Source: Malus domestica (taxonomy: Eukaryota > Streptophyta > Magnoliopsida > Rosales > Rosaceae). From it: a stretch of 64,000 nucleotides of DNA. Below, piece by piece: positions 16,610 to 29,900 of this stretch; position 1 is the stretch's first letter, and each line of letters opens with the position of its first letter. Location: contig NC_091675.1 in the NCBI RefSeq assembly GCF_042453785.1, positions 198,501 through 262,500 of the forward strand. Reading direction: 5' to 3'. Both the position numbers and the translations under genes were made by a program. The notes under the pieces were generated by a model that searched no databases, was not told the origin of the DNA, and saw nothing but the letters and a program-made list of their open reading frames with translations.

Positions 16610-19054
16610 ATGGCCAACACTCCGACGGTCGACGCCAGAAGCGGCTTCTGCAGTTCCAATTCGGTATTCTACAGCAAGCGCAGGTCCATACCACTCCCGC
16701 CCAACGACTCCCTCGACATCACAACCTTCATTTCCTCTCAGGCCCACCGTGGCAACGTGGCCTTCATCGACGGCTCCACCGGCCAACAACTCACCTACGT
16801 TCAATTATGGGATGCCGTCCGTTCAGTTGCCTCTTCGCTCTCTGACATGGGCATCCGAAAGGGCCACGTCGTCCTCCTCCTGTCCCCGAACTCCATCTTC
16901 TTCCCGGTCGTCTGCCTGGCCGTGATGTCGCTGGGCGCGATCATAACAACCACCAACCCCCTCAACACTACTCGAGAAATCGCCAAGCAAATCGCCGATT
17001 CCAAACCGGTGCTCGCCTTCACTACTCGCCAGCTCATCCCCAAACTCGCCGGTCCAATTCCTCTCCCCATCGTCCTCATCAATGACGAAATTGATGCGCC
17101 CATTGATAATAAAAGTATTGTGAATACCTTGGGAAAGATGATGGCGATTAAAAAACATGATGGGTTGAAATCGAGGGAAGCAATCATCCAGGACGACACG
17201 GCGACGCTGCTTTACTCGTCGGGCACGACGGGGGCGAGTAAAGGCGTGGTGTCGTCTCACAGGAATCTGATAGCAATGGTCCAGACCGTTATCGGCCGGT
17301 TCTATTCGGACGATAACCACCACCAAACGTTCCTCTGCACGGTTCCCATGTTCCACATCTATGGTTTGGTGGCGTTCGCGACGGGCCTACTTGCCTCCGG
17401 ATCGACGATTGTCGTGCTCTCTAAGTTCGAGATGCATGACATGCTTTTGTCCATCCAGAGGAACCGTGTCAGCTATCTGCCGCTGGTGCCTCCCATACTG
17501 GTGGCGCTGATTAACGCCGCCGACCAGGTGAAGGCCAAGTACGATCTGAGTTCGTTGAGGTGGGTGTTATCGGGTGGGGCCCCGCTGAGCAAGGAAGTGA
17601 TCGAGGGGTTCTTGGAGAAGTATCCGATGGTGTCAATTCTTCAGGGTTACGGATTGACGGAATCGACAGGAGTCGGAGCGTCAACGGATTCACTGGAGGA
17701 GAGTCGCAAGTACGGTACGGCGGGGCTGTTGTCGGCGAGCATGGAAGCTATGATTGTGGATCCGGACAGCGGTCATCCACTAGCGACGAATAAGACGGGA
17801 GAGCTCTGGCTCAAAGGTCCCACGATCATGAAAGGTTTGTCTACGCTTTCAATACAATTAGCCTACTAATTTTTCCGATGAAAGAAAATTCTTTAAGTTT
17901 TTTGTTTACATCCGCTGACTGTTTGCCTTACATTTTTCTTTTTCTTTTGGTGTTTTTTTTTTCAATATTTTTCTTTTGTTGTTCATTTGAATGGTAACGT
18001 GACTAATGCTACTAAGAAATGAAAGACCCTCAATTTAAATTATATTTTGTAATTTTAAGACATGATTGTCGTATTTATTTTTTTATTAGTGACTCATCTT
18101 ATAATTTACAAATATAGTTGAAAAAGTGTAGTTTCATTAACATTACTTACTAATAATGCGAACGGTTGATCATGATCCAGAAATGTTAATAGAATTGTAA
18201 TTAAATCACTCCGGTAGTGGATGATGATGCCACAAAAATAATAGAATTGTATATTTGCATCATCTTTTGTAAATTGAACATTATTGTACGTGAATTTGTG
18301 AATTAGTTTATAATATATTGTTGGGTACAACTGTATTTTCAGGATATTTTAGTAACGCAGAAGCGACTGCATCGACACTTGATTCAAAAGGGTGGTTGAG
18401 AACCGGAGACTTGTGCTACATCGATGAGGACGGATTTATTTTTGTAGTAGATAGGTTGAAGGAGCTCATTAAATATAAAGGATATCAGGTGAGAATCCCT
18501 CACACACGTGGCACAATGATATTCGTCAATTTGCTGTATATATTATTGGAAGAGAAACAAAAAAACCATTTATTTTGTTCTTAGGTGCCCCCTGCGGAAC
18601 TGGAGGCTTTGCTTCTCACGCACCCTGAAATTGCTGATGCTGCTGTTATACCGTAAGCCCATGCACCCCTTCATTAGCTCTCCATTTTTCCCTAATAATT
18701 GATTCATCACCCCGGATGCTGCAATAGTTTATGACAAAGTAATCTCGATCAGCTGTTTTCTGTCCAGTATTTGGTGATTAATGTGTACATGTATGTATGT
18801 ATCTATCTATTATGGTTGTCAGATTTCCAGATGAAAAGGTTGGACAGTATCCAATGGCATATGTGGTAAGAAATGCCGGAAGCAGTTTAACGGAGAGCGG
18901 AGTGATGGAGTTTGTGGGCAAGCAGGTGGCTCCGTACAAGAGAATTAGGAGGGTGGCATTTATAGATTCCGTGCCTAAGAATCCATCTGGCAAGATTCTC
19001 AGGAAGGATCTCATTCAGCTTGCAGCTTCTTCTTCTTCTTCTTCTAAACTTTGA
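16610..19054 (+). CDS. Peroxisomal 4-coumarate:CoA ligase-like protein
   Basis: Four exons: 16610-17834, 18343-18488, 18585-18652, 18823-19054, 1671 nt or 556 residues. It is an adenylate-forming acyl-CoA synthetase: AMP-binding box [13 protein letters not shown] near residue 202, [10 protein letters not shown] near 347, GELWLKG near 397, the hinge/[15 protein letters not shown] motif, and the C-terminal lysine motif [13 protein letters not shown]. The last residues are SKL, a PTS1 peroxisome signal. This places it with plant 4CL-like enzymes of the OPCL1/4CLL clade that activate carboxylic acids (for example OPC-8:0 in jasmonate synthesis) in peroxisomes rather than with cytosolic lignin 4CLs; the exact substrate cannot be read from sequence. 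A serine homopolymer (TCT)n precedes SKL. All splice junctions are GT-AG and in phase, and no break is seen. Confidence 0.94.
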
Positions 19055-20228
19055 GCACTTGTGGTACTAGTGCTACATTTATTAATAACTTGAGATTGAA
19101 ATAGTGGTTGTACTTATAAGAATATCAGTTCAGTCAAATTCTCAGCCTAGTTAGTAAGTTCGAGAGGTTATTGAAAGACAGTTGGAATTCCACTAGAACA
19201 TCAATGGCAAAGTAGACATGCTTCTTATAAGCACATGCAATGTCCCTCATTTTTCTTAAGCTTGAGGATTCTTGAGAAGGTGCCGACAAAAATTCCAAAT
19301 ACTTTTCACTCCTTTTCAATGGAGATTATGAGCTTTTAAGGACTGAATTTGGTGGAACCATCTGAGTTTAAAAAGCTTGTGTCCATTTGAATTTGGTGAA
19401 ATAGTCAAGGTGCAAGGGGTTTTTGTTTTGCACCCTCTTCCTAGTCCCATATAATTCAATCACTTGTAATATTCTCTTGAAGCATTGAATCTAAATGACA
19501 TTCTCTGAAAATGGTAAGGGATTTTGCCCGTTTGGGTCCCTAATTCCAGTCATAACTCGGTCATGTTATAACTTTTAGCATTTTTTTTAAAGGAAATAAT
19601 TTTCACACTCTTTTAACATTTCGCACATCTTTTTTTTATTTTTTATTTTATATAACCATAAGATCAAACAAAAACAGTAGAGATAAAATTAAAGAGACGC
19701 GTGTAGGAAGTTAAAAAGAGCATATTCCTTTTAGTATCAAGTGGTGGCCAATGATAGGGAAACAAGAAACAAGAGGAGGGCTTCAAAGAAACATCTCAAG
19801 GGTAAGGCTCGCTCAGTTAACAATTTGAATACGTACCTACCTACGTGCTATAGCTGCGTTAAGGTTGCCAGGATATATATATATATATATTATAACGTCA
19901 TAATTCATTAAGCTAGTGAAAGTTCTTCTCTCTTTCTTTTTTCTTTTGATAATTAAATTTATAAAAATACTACACTTATCATTTAGTTGTACTATTATTT
20001 GTAAAATTTCTCTAAAATGATACAAATAATGTTACACGTATCACATGCATTGACATGCTCTTAAATTTAGGGAAAATTCTCTTAATTTCATTAATTAGTA
20101 TACTATATATTACTCTGCAATATTAATTATATTAATTACAGAAAATAATGTCAGTATATATATGGATCATGCAGGTTGGCACTTGGGCTGGGTAAGGTAG
20201 CAAACGGACAAGGCTCTAGCTATAAGAA
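19055..20228. other. Intergenic, AT-rich
   Basis: 3' flank of the 4CL-like gene. A short (AT)n run is at 19872-19890. No gene recognised on either strand. Confidence 0.5.
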
Positions 20229-20402
20229 ATAGGGATGTGATATTCACACATCTCATTTTACTTTTCATATATCCTATTTTACTTTTCACACACCCTTCTA
20301 ATTTTCGGCCGTCGGATCAGATGAATTGAAGAAAATCAACGGATATAAATTAATAAAGGATGTGTAAAAAGTAAAATAGAGTGTGTGGATAACACACCTC
20401 AA
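20229..20402. mobile_element. Fold-back MITE
   Basis: Inverted-repeat element: the left arm GGGATGTGATATTCACACAT pairs with the right arm, whose reverse complement begins GAGGTGTGTTATCCACACAC, with TATTTTACTTTT conserved inside both arms. The central part contains GGCCGTCGGATC, a hallmark of a MITE family seen widely in eudicot genomes. Target duplication not resolved. Confidence 0.6.
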
Positions 20403-20981
20403 AAAATATGTTGGTCAACCACTAATGAATTCTGCTCTCCCACGTCTTCTTACACAAAAAATACATACATATAATTAACATGCAAAGCAACGCAGCCAAC
20501 CCAACTCTGGTAAAAAGATTCTACTTTCGACTTTGAATTCATTAAACAACTTTCCCACCTTATGCCTAATTGGTTCCTCTATCGGTGAATCCTCGTCACT
20601 CACACAACTCGCAAGCACACAAGCTTAGTTTCACAAGACTCACAAGCACACAAGCCTTATTAGTTTGAGGTCACTCTTTATATACTAATTTTTTATAATA
20701 AAATAATATCAAATTAATAAATATTGCCGATAATTTGTCTTTAAATTATTTGTTAATCATCACTCTGATATGGCATTCGTGTCGTGTTTCTCGTGTTCGC
20801 GTCGTTTTTGTATCATACCCGATAGCTTAACGGGTCGTGTCCTGTAATACATGTTAAAGTAACTGGTAATATGACCCGACCCAAAATCAACCCATTAATA
20901 TTATTAGGTAATATGACTCAACCTGTTACACATTAAGAAAAATATATTGTAAATCAATAAAAATGAAAATGAAAAACATAG

Positions 20982-22024
20982 TGTGAACACGGAAAATTCC
21001 TGAAACGAAAGAGACAAGAACAACGTGCACAAACAAATATTTGTATTTGATGATTTTGGGTTACAATCTCTCTTAAATTTGATCATCTGATTCGATCTCC
21101 GTAAGGTGTGTATTTGTGGATGTGTGATTGATCCAAAGGGCCGTTGGGCTTGATCTAAGGATGAACGTTCTTCAAGGGCCGTGGACTTGATCTTGAAGGT
21201 GGATTTGAGCGGATCTTAAAAGGGGCTTTTGGGCTTGATCTTTGAAGAACAGTGATGAACGGATCTCCAAGGGCTTTTGGGCTTGATCTTGAAGAACAGT
21301 GATGAACGGATCTTCAAGGGCTTTTGGGCTTGATCTTGAAGAACAGTTGGATGTGTGGATTTGTCGACGTTGTTGATCCAAAGGGCCGTTGGGGCTTGAT
21401 CTTGGATGAACAGATGATGAACGATGGTGCTTTCTTCAAGGGCCGTCGGGGCTTGATCTTGAATTGGTTGATGGTTGATCCAAGGGCCGTCGGGGCTTGA
21501 TCTTGGAAGAACGATGAACGAAGAACGAAGAACACTTTCTTCAAGGGCCGTCGGGGCTTGATCTTGAATTGGTGGATGATTGTTGATCCAAAGGGCCGTT
21601 GGGGCTTGATCTTGGAAGAACGATGAACGAAGAACACTTTCTTCAAGGGCCGTCGGGGCTTGATCTTGGAAGAACGATGAACGAAGAACGAAGAAGGCTT
21701 TCTTGATTCTTCGGGAACCTGGATGCTTAAGAGCTTCGGAGTTTCAGAGCTTCAGAGCTTCAAGGTGTCATATGGATTGGTTCCTCTAAAATGAATGAAA
21801 TGGGCTTGTATTTATAGAATTTTCCAAGGCCTAATTTTGAATATAATATCCCAGATGAAATAAGTCATTTCTGCCAGGTGTTGACACGTGTCCTATTTGA
21901 TGACTTTTCCAACTTATTTCAATTTTCGTTGAGTCACACGCTACGTGTAAAATTTATGTAATACATGAGCGTTGACACTTTGATTTATCGGTCAACATTT
22001 ATTTACGAAATTTCGATGTCTACA
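20982..22024 (-). mobile_element. Solo LTR, TSD CATAG
   Basis: A 1043-bp TG...CA unit flanked on both sides by CATAG (20977-20981 and 22025-22029), the 5-bp duplication made by LTR-retrotransposon integrase. A TATA box on the minus strand (TATAAATA, plus coordinates 21809-21816) shows the LTR points left. No internal domain or second LTR is present, so this is a solo LTR left by recombination. The R/U5 half contains a tandem array (about 21120-21720). Superfamily cannot be assigned from the LTR alone. Confidence 0.85.
21120..21720. repeat. Tandem array inside the solo LTR
   Basis: Repeated units built from a GATC-AAGGGCCGT-GGGGCTTGATCTTG theme, each separated by variable GAAGAACGATGAACG spacers. 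Unit length varies (roughly 40-75 bp), so it looks like a complex minisatellite. Translations of this block give repetitive peptides that are not genes. Confidence 0.75.
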
Positions 22025-22911
22025 CATAGTTTGACCCAAAAAAATGTAAAACATAATACTAAATTAGTATATACATACTAAATTTCGGAGTTGACCCCTT
22101 CATGAAAGTTGTAAAACTTTTCATTACAAGTGATTACATTTTTCACACTTCTACAATAATTATTAATAATTTTGCACTCAAATAAAAAGCACCGTTCATG
22201 AGATTTGGAAGGTTTTAAAAATTTGAACGACCATGTAACCATCGTCTAAACATTTATGAATGTTTATTATGCTTTTACATCTTTCAGACTTGTACATTAA
22301 TGATTATGAATTTTGTTTATTTTGAACTCCCTTAAAAATATTATTCATGAGAGTTTGTATGGTTTTAAAAATTCAAAAGATCATATACACATCCTCAAAG
22401 CGTATAGGATGCGACTACGAGCGTTTGCATATTTTTTTCATATTTTTCGCACATGTAAATTAATTATTATAATTTTTTAATGTGTTTGGTATTTTTAAAT
22501 TACTTGATATTTTTATTTTTAATGTGTTTTATGATTTTTAATCTCAATCTTTGCCTATAGTATACTATAAAAATAAATAAATAAATAAAACTTAGATTTT
22601 AAAATTTATATAGAATAATAATTAATAAACAATATATACATGTTCATTATATCTATTGTATTTTATAGTAAGTTTTTTTTAGTAGTTAAAAAAATTAAAA
22701 TCATCAAAATAATTTTTTTTCTTATCGTGTCGAAACAGGTTACTCACGTGTCACTCCCATGTAAACCTGTTCAGAACCCATTATTAATGGGTTATTATCT
22801 TGTGACCCAATAATGATCCAATTAGTTATCGTGTTGACCAAAAACTCGTTATTTTCGTATCGTTTACGTGTCGTGTTAACGGATCGTGTAAGAAATTACC
22901 AGGGATTCACC

Positions 22912-23573
22912 CATCATATATTCATGCATGAATCATGATAGCCCTAACCAGTGGCGAAGCTACATAGGGACGAGGAGCTGCAACCGCCTTTCTGCTCATC
23001 AGAAAACATGCCTAGGAGCGAGTCCTAAGCCCCTCTGGTGAGGCCGGAAACTGGAAAACATGGTGGTTGTTCTGTTTGTTCATATTGCTGAGTTGCTCCC
23101 CGCGAGCAATGCTGGGCTTCTGTTTTTTAATTTTACAAGTAAAACGGCATCGTTTTACTTGCTATTTGAAAAAAAAAAATTAAAATATTGAATGGTGACC
23201 ACTGGTCGCCTTTCCCATCCAACCCATTCCACATTTCCCAAATGACAAGTCCCTTCAATTTTCAAGTGTGTGCCACTGTGCCACAATCCTAGAAAGCATC
23301 AAAACGCCATGCCAGCCGCGCTTTCCCAAATTTCAGGTAAATTTTTTATTTTCTAAATTTATATTATTTCAAATTCTAATTGATTATTTTTATTTAATTA
23401 ATATAGAATTATAGGATAATACACTAATATGATTATTGATTAGTGATAATCAATATGAATTCTATGAGTATTGATGAATGAAATTGTTGTTTACGGTAAA
23501 AGTTGAATTCTTGATTATTGATTGATTAATTGAATTGTTAGTTTAATTAGTTATTAATCATATTAGTATAGTG
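22912..23573. other. Spacer with possible gene fragment
   Basis: A palindrome AAGTAAAACG-GCAT-CGTTTTACTT is near 23137-23163. At about 23309-23336 a short ATG frame (MPAALSQIS) runs into a plausible splice donor GTAAAT, resembling a first exon or captured fragment, but no continuation was found. The sequence then becomes AT-rich and ends at the hAT target site GTATAGTG (23566-23573). Confidence 0.4.
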
Positions 23574-24485
23574 CATGGAAGAAAATGCCGATAATATCGG
23601 CGAAATATCGCCGATATTATCGGTTTTTCGGGATGGCGATATTAAAAGTGGTATCCGAATGCTTTTCGGCCAAATATCGCGATAATATCGATAATATCGC
23701 GATATTTTGGAAATTTCGGCGAAATATTCATGGACGGTGGAATCGGAATCCGAGGCGACGTCGGAGAAGAACGCCGGAGACGGTAGGGCGATTCCCGGGC
23801 CGGTTTCGTCCCAAAAACCTTGCAAAAACACGAATCTTAACATCAATTTCACATATATACATCAGATTTCACGCATGCATAAACGATTCAAGGCAGGGTG
23901 AAGTCGGTTTAGGGTTTAGGGTTTCATGGAATCTCACCTGACGAAGACGAAGACGAAGACGAACGATCCTTGCTCAGCGGCGCACCTCTGACTTCGCCTG
24001 AGCCACGATCAACGGCGAAGGGATAAGAGAGATCGAGAGATCTCTGTGTGTGTGTGTGTGTGTTTGGGAGAAGAGAGATCGGAGATCTCTCTTTGTATGT
24101 GGGTGTTGGGGAGAAGAGAGATCGGAGAAGGGAGAAGAGAGATCGGAGAATGGAGAAGATAGATCGAGAGATCTCTGTGTGCATGTGTGTGTTTGGCAGA
24201 AGAGAGATCGGAGATCTCTGTGAGTCCGATCTCTGTGTGTGCGTGTGTTAGACTTGGATCCGATGTCAACCTGTGGAGCTCTCTGTGTGAGTGTGTGTGT
24301 GGGAGAAGAGAAGGGAGAAGAGAGATCGAGAAGGATGATCGAGAGAGAGAGAGACTGAGGAGATCTCTGTGTGAGTGTGTGTGTGGAAGAAGAGAAGGGA
24401 GAAGAGAGAACGAGAAGGATCGAGAGAGAGAGAGACTTAGGTTGTCTGCGTGCGTGCGTTGTGTGTGCGTGCGATGTGTCTTTTG

Positions 24486-24755
24486 AGTGTGTGGGTTCCT
24501 CCTGTCAGGAGGATACAACTCACTCAATAATCCCTGACAAGTTTTACAATTATTTGGACATGAGACAATTATAATTTGTATTATTTTCAGACCATGAATG
24601 GTGGTCATTTGTGTGTGTGTGTGTGTGGGTTCCTCCTGTCAGGAGGACACATGACTCACTCCATATTCTCGACAACACGAACAATTATTTGGACAATTTC
24701 ATGCAGCTTTTACCATTATAATTTGTAGTCTTTTCAAACCATGGACGGTGGTTTC
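24486..24755. repeat. Direct repeat in hAT leader
   Basis: A unit of about 140 bp (GGGTTCCTCCTGTCAGGAGG, a small palindrome, through ACCATGAATGGTGG) is present twice, near 24492-24608 and 24628-24752, with moderate divergence. Confidence 0.65.
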
Positions 24756-25019
24756 ATTCAAAACCGTGTGCCAATATTGTTTTAAAAGGTGGAGTTTCAG
24801 AGTTATTGTGTTATTCTTTCAAAGTTGTCATTGTGAAAAAATTTCAAGAGGTGGAGTATCAGTATCAGAGGAGCCTTTTCGATTATTTTATTTCCCTTAC
24901 CCCTTTCAAAGTCATTCCAGATCCAGAGCTTAAACACAAAGGGTTCCATATTTAAAGTAAGTTTACAAACTTATATTTATATTCTTATAATTTATACAAC
25001 AACAAAAAAATTTGTGTGA

Positions 25020-25560
25020 ACTCGTATGTTAATTTTTTAAGTAATTAATACTTGCATGTTAGTTTTTGTAAGTAATTAAGTAATGTTAACAATTGCATGT
25101 TAATTTTTTTAAGTAATTAAGTAATGTTAATACTTGCATGTTAGTTTTTGTAAGTAATTAAGTAATGTTAACAATTACATGTTAATTTTTTTTAAGTAAT
25201 TAATACTTGCATGTTAGTTTTTGTAAGTAATTAAGTAATGTTAATACTTGCATGTTAGTTTTTGTAAGTAATTAAGTAATGTTAACAATTGCATGTTAAT
25301 TTTTTTAAGTAATTAAGTAATGTTAATACTTGCATGTTAGTTTTTGTAAGTAATTAAGTATTGTTAACAATTACATGTTAATTTTTTTTAAGTAATTAAG
25401 TATTGTAATTTATACAACAACAAATAAATTTGTGTGGACTCGTATGTTAATTTTTTTAAGTAATTAATACTTGCATGTTAATTTTTGTAAGTAGTTAAGT
25501 AATGTTAACAATTACTTGTTAATTTTTTGTAAGTAATTAAGTAATGTTGTATAATTATTC
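25020..25560. repeat. AT-rich tandem repeat in hAT leader
   Basis: Irregular tandem copies of a unit containing TTGCATGTTAATTTTT, AAGTAATTAAGTAATGTTAA and variants, with unit length roughly 30-60 bp. It lies within the hAT element, upstream of the transposase. Confidence 0.7.
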
Positions 25561-25639
25561 CCTACGATAATTTTAATATGTTTAATGTTATTTATTATTT
25601 TATTAATATTAGGTTTTATTATCAAATAGGATTATTATT

Positions 25640-26727
25640 CATTAATATTAGGTTTTTTTATTATCAAATTGGATTATTATAAAATTGGATTATTATTCAT
25701 TAAATTGGATTATTCATTAAATTGGCTTATTATCAAATTGGACTATTCATTAAAGCCCACTCAATGTAGTCTCCAAACTTGACCTTAGGCCCAAATCTCA
25801 AACATAACCACACTTGGGTTGGGTTGGGTTGAACCAAAAGGTCCAAAACTTAGGAAAAAAAAAAACGAATTATTCATTTTTATTCATTAATATTAGGTTT
25901 TTTTTATTATCAAATTGGATTATTCATTAATATTAGGTTTTTTTTATTATCAAATTGGATTATTCATTAAATTGAATTATTATTAAAGTGGATTATTATT
26001 AAATTGGATTATTATCAAAAAGGAATATTATTCATCACTATGTTTTATATTAGGATTATTTTCATGAAACATAATTATCATCATTTATAGTAGGATTATT
26101 TATATTAGGATTATTATCAAAAAGGAATATTATTCATCATTTATATTAGGATTATTTTTTTATCAAATTGGATTATTATTCATTAATATTAGGTTTTTTT
26201 ATTATCAAATTGGATTATTATTCATTAAATTAGATTATTATAAAATTGGATTATTATTCATTAAATTGGATTATTATCAAATTGGACTATTCATTAAAGC
26301 CCACTTAATGTAGTCTCCAAACTTGACCTTAGGCCCAAATCTCAAATATAACCACACTTGGGTTGGGTTGGGTTGAACCAAAAGGTCCAAAACTTAGGAA
26401 AAAAAAAACGAATTATTCATTTTTATTCATTAATATTAGGTTTTTTTTATTATCAAATTGGATTATTCATTAATATTAGGTTTTTTTTATTATCAAATTG
26501 GATTATTCATTAAATTGGATTATTATTAAAGTGGATTATTATTAAATTGGATTATTATAAAAAAGGAATATTATTCTTCACTATGTTTTATATTAGAATT
26601 ATTTTCATGAAACATAATTATCATCATTTATAGTAGGATTATTTATATTAGGATTATTATAAAAAAGGAATATTATTCATCATTTATATTAGGATTATTT
26701 TTTTATCAAATTGGATTATTATTCATT
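25640..26727. repeat. 544-bp tandem duplication in hAT element
   Basis: The segment with AAAGCCCACTCAATGTAG at 25752 recurs at 26296 with AAAGCCCACTTAATGTAG, an offset of 544 bp; the surrounding ATTAGGTTTTTTT and TTGGATTATTATC blocks repeat in the same order. Only scattered differences are seen, so the duplication is fairly young compared with the element. Confidence 0.75.
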
Positions 26728-26907
26728 AATATTAGGTTTTATTATTCCATATTATTTTTTTAATTACTTAAATTTTTACAATCATTTTCTTTACTTCATA
26801 TTGTATTCTTCTATAGAATAACTTTATTATTTAGGTTATGTAGAATAACTTTATTATTTAATTCTTTTGTCTAATTTTCATGAAAAATAAATGTAGGTAC
26901 GTTTAAG

Positions 26908-29900
26908 ATGTCTAGTGGAGCTAGTAAACGTGATCCAGCTTGGGAACATGGCGACCCAATAGACGGAAACAAACATGGCAAAATTTGCAAATATTGTGGT
27001 CGGGTAATGAAGAGTGGTGGAGTGACACGACTTAAGTACCATCTTAGTGGATTAGATCCAGCAAAAAATGTCCAACAATGCGATAATGTCCCCCCAGAAG
27101 TGAAGGCATTCATCAGCACATTATTAAAAAATAAAAAACAGCAGAAGGAAAAGATGACACAAGGAATGGAAAATATTCGAGCTGGGCTACGGGGAGAAGT
27201 CTATGGCCAAGCGGTTGACAGTGATGATGATGACGATGAGGACGAATGTGATGATGACATGGGACCTGAAGAACGACGCAGTTTGAAACAAGCATTACGT
27301 GCCTCCAAACAGTCAGCATGGGAAAGAGAACACCTTCATAAAATTCCTAATAGGGGACAAGGTTCCGGGACAAGTGGTGGTGCACAAATGAGACGGGGAG
27401 GCGGTCTTAGAGAATCACAACCAACACCACCAATAGCCCCAAGTTTATATAAGTCATCCAACGCACGTCAAAAGAGTGTTTGGAGTTATTTCAAGGGAGG
27501 TAATGTGAAGGAGGGAATGGGGCGTCTAATTAGCAAGTTCTTTATCTATGAAAATGTCCCTGCTGCGAATGCATCATCACATCATTTCAAAAATATGGTA
27601 GTGGGATGTCAACAGGCCGGTGTTGGAGTACAACCTCCCACTCCCTATGAGATAAGAAACAAATATTTGGATATGGAGTATAAAGACATTAACGAGTATG
27701 TTAACAAGTTGAGGTCAAAGTGGGAAACTAATGGTTGCACAATCATGTGTGACGGATGGACCGGCCCGACCAGATTATCTATCATCAACTTCATGGTATA
27801 CTATAAGGGAAAGACAATTTTTTTGAAGTCTGTTGATACTTCAGACCATATAAAGAATTACAAGTATATTTACAAATTATTGAGGGATGTAATCATGGAG
27901 GTGGGAGAGCATAATGTTGTCCAAGTCGTGACCGACAACGGTTCTGCATTTGTCAAAGCTGGAAAAAAGTTAATGAAGCATCATAATGTGTTTTGGACAT
28001 CATGTGCAGCACATTGTATTGATCTTATGTTTGAGGCAATGGGGAAGAGAGAGAATGTTGCTACTGTGGTCAAAAGAGCTAGAACGATCACAAATTATAT
28101 TTACAATCACGGTTGGTTGTTGGCAAAGATGCGTGAATTTTGCAGAGGAGAAATTATTCGTCCAGCTACCACTCGATTCGCCACCAACTATATTGCATTA
28201 AACAGCCCACTCAAGAAGAAAGCAGGGTTGAAGCAACTATTCACTAGTGACGATTGGGCCAACCACAATTTCAGCCGCTCAAATACAGGTCGTATGGTGG
28301 AAAGTATGGTGCTTGATCATGCTTTTTGGAGTCAAACAGAACATGTGTGTCAAGTGTTTGAACCTCTTTACAAAGTTTTACGGATCGTTGACACATAAGT
28401 GTATCCTACTATGGGGGCAGTATATGAGTTGATGCGTGTAGTGAAGGATGAATTGGAAAGAAAACATGGTGCAAGGTGGGTCGTAAAAATAATTGAAGAC
28501 CGATGGTATAAAACATTATACCACGATTTGCATGCAGCAGGTATAAATTATGTCATAATTTGCAATTCATTTCTTTAGTTGCATAAATATTATTTATCTT
28601 ATTAGAGTATGTGTTTCTTTGAACAACATATTATTTGAATCCCCGATACCAATACAGACCCGGTGTTGGAGATGATGGTAACCTTATACGTGCTGTACAT
28701 AATGTATACTCTAAATTAGACCCTGCATCACCAGCAGTTGGCCAATTTGGAAATGAGGTACACAATTACTTAAATTATAATAATTACTTTATTGGATTAA
28801 ACTAACACAATTTATTGTATTCAGCTAACATGGTTTAAAGATGCAAGAAGAACATTTGGAGAACCAACATCAGTTGCTGCTCGAACAAATATGTCTCCTA
28901 GTGAGTATAAACATATTTCACTATAAGTTTATAATAGAATTTGTTGGAGTTATTAGGCTTATCAACATTATTTTTCATTGTAGCTGAATGGTGGATCATG
29001 TATGGGACCGATGCACCAACTGTGAGAAAGTTAGCAATAAAAGTATTATCACAAACAGCTTCCTCATCTGCTTGTGAAAGAAATTGGAGCACATTTGCAC
29101 TCATCCACACAAAGCAAAGAAATAAGTTGGCTCATAGTAGCTTGGAAAAATTAATTTATTGCTACTACAACATGAAGCTTCAAATTCGAGATAAAGAAGC
29201 AGAAATCGATCATGTCGACCGTGGTGACCCACTAGATGTGTTTGATATTGTTGGTGAAGATGATGATACGGAGGGTAACTAACTTTTTCAATGGATTAGA
29301 CCTCTTCATTTAGATGATGATGAAGGCAACCCAGCTCCCAGAGTTGCTGAAGAAGCACGTAATGAAGGGATAAATGTAGAAAGAGTATTAGAGGAAGAGG
29401 TGGGATCTAGCAGCGCTGACTCTTTCAAAGAACTTTTGCACCCAAGACCAAGCAACACTGGAATTCCACCTTTTTCCAATCCTACACAACCACAACATCG
29501 TGTTGATACTAATGATAGCTCTAATACAAGATCAGGAGACTCACCTACCACCGGAGGTGGGAATGATGAAGGACATAGTGGAGCTGGAGGTAGTGGAGCT
29601 GGAGGTAGTTGTGGTGGATATGGAAACTATTATGGACCACCACCTCCCGGATATATGAGCCCCTTCACTGGTGAGGCAAACTTCACGCATGCAACACAAG
29701 ATGATGACCATGGCAGTAGGCGGGCAGGACCAGGAATTGGTGCCATAGTTATCGCAGAGAAAGAGGCAAAGGGATTTTGTCAAGTCAAGAAGATGACTCG
29801 TTATCTAGAACTTCAGACTCTGTTGGATTGGGAAGTAGTAACTATGGTTATACTCATAACCAACCATTTCCCTACCCTTCATATCCCATTCCTGTTGGGA

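Larger units (their letters stand above)
20584..22911. mobile_element. Degenerate inverted-repeat DNA element
   Basis: The ends carry GGTGAATCC (20584-20592) and its complement GGATTCACC (22903-22911). Inside both ends are blocks rich in GTGTCGTGTT/ACACGACAC and ACCCATTAATA/TATTAATGGGT in inverted order, as in non-autonomous DNA transposons. The arms are diverged and I found no convincing target duplication. A solo LTR (20982-22024) lies inside it, so the DNA element is older than that insertion. No transposase is visible. Confidence 0.45.

Noticed and set aside
16801-17693. Minus-strand open frames (up to 177 codons) within the 4CL-like exon
   Set aside because: Antisense to the AMP-binding exon; composition follows the sense codons.
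21314-21646. 110-codon repetitive frame (KIKPRRPLKK units)
   Set aside because: Reads through the LTR minisatellite; every frame of such an array tends to be open.
24009-24608. 199-codon minus-strand frame rich in HTHS/SLSLS
   Set aside because: Translation of GA/GT microsatellites in the hAT leader, not a protein.
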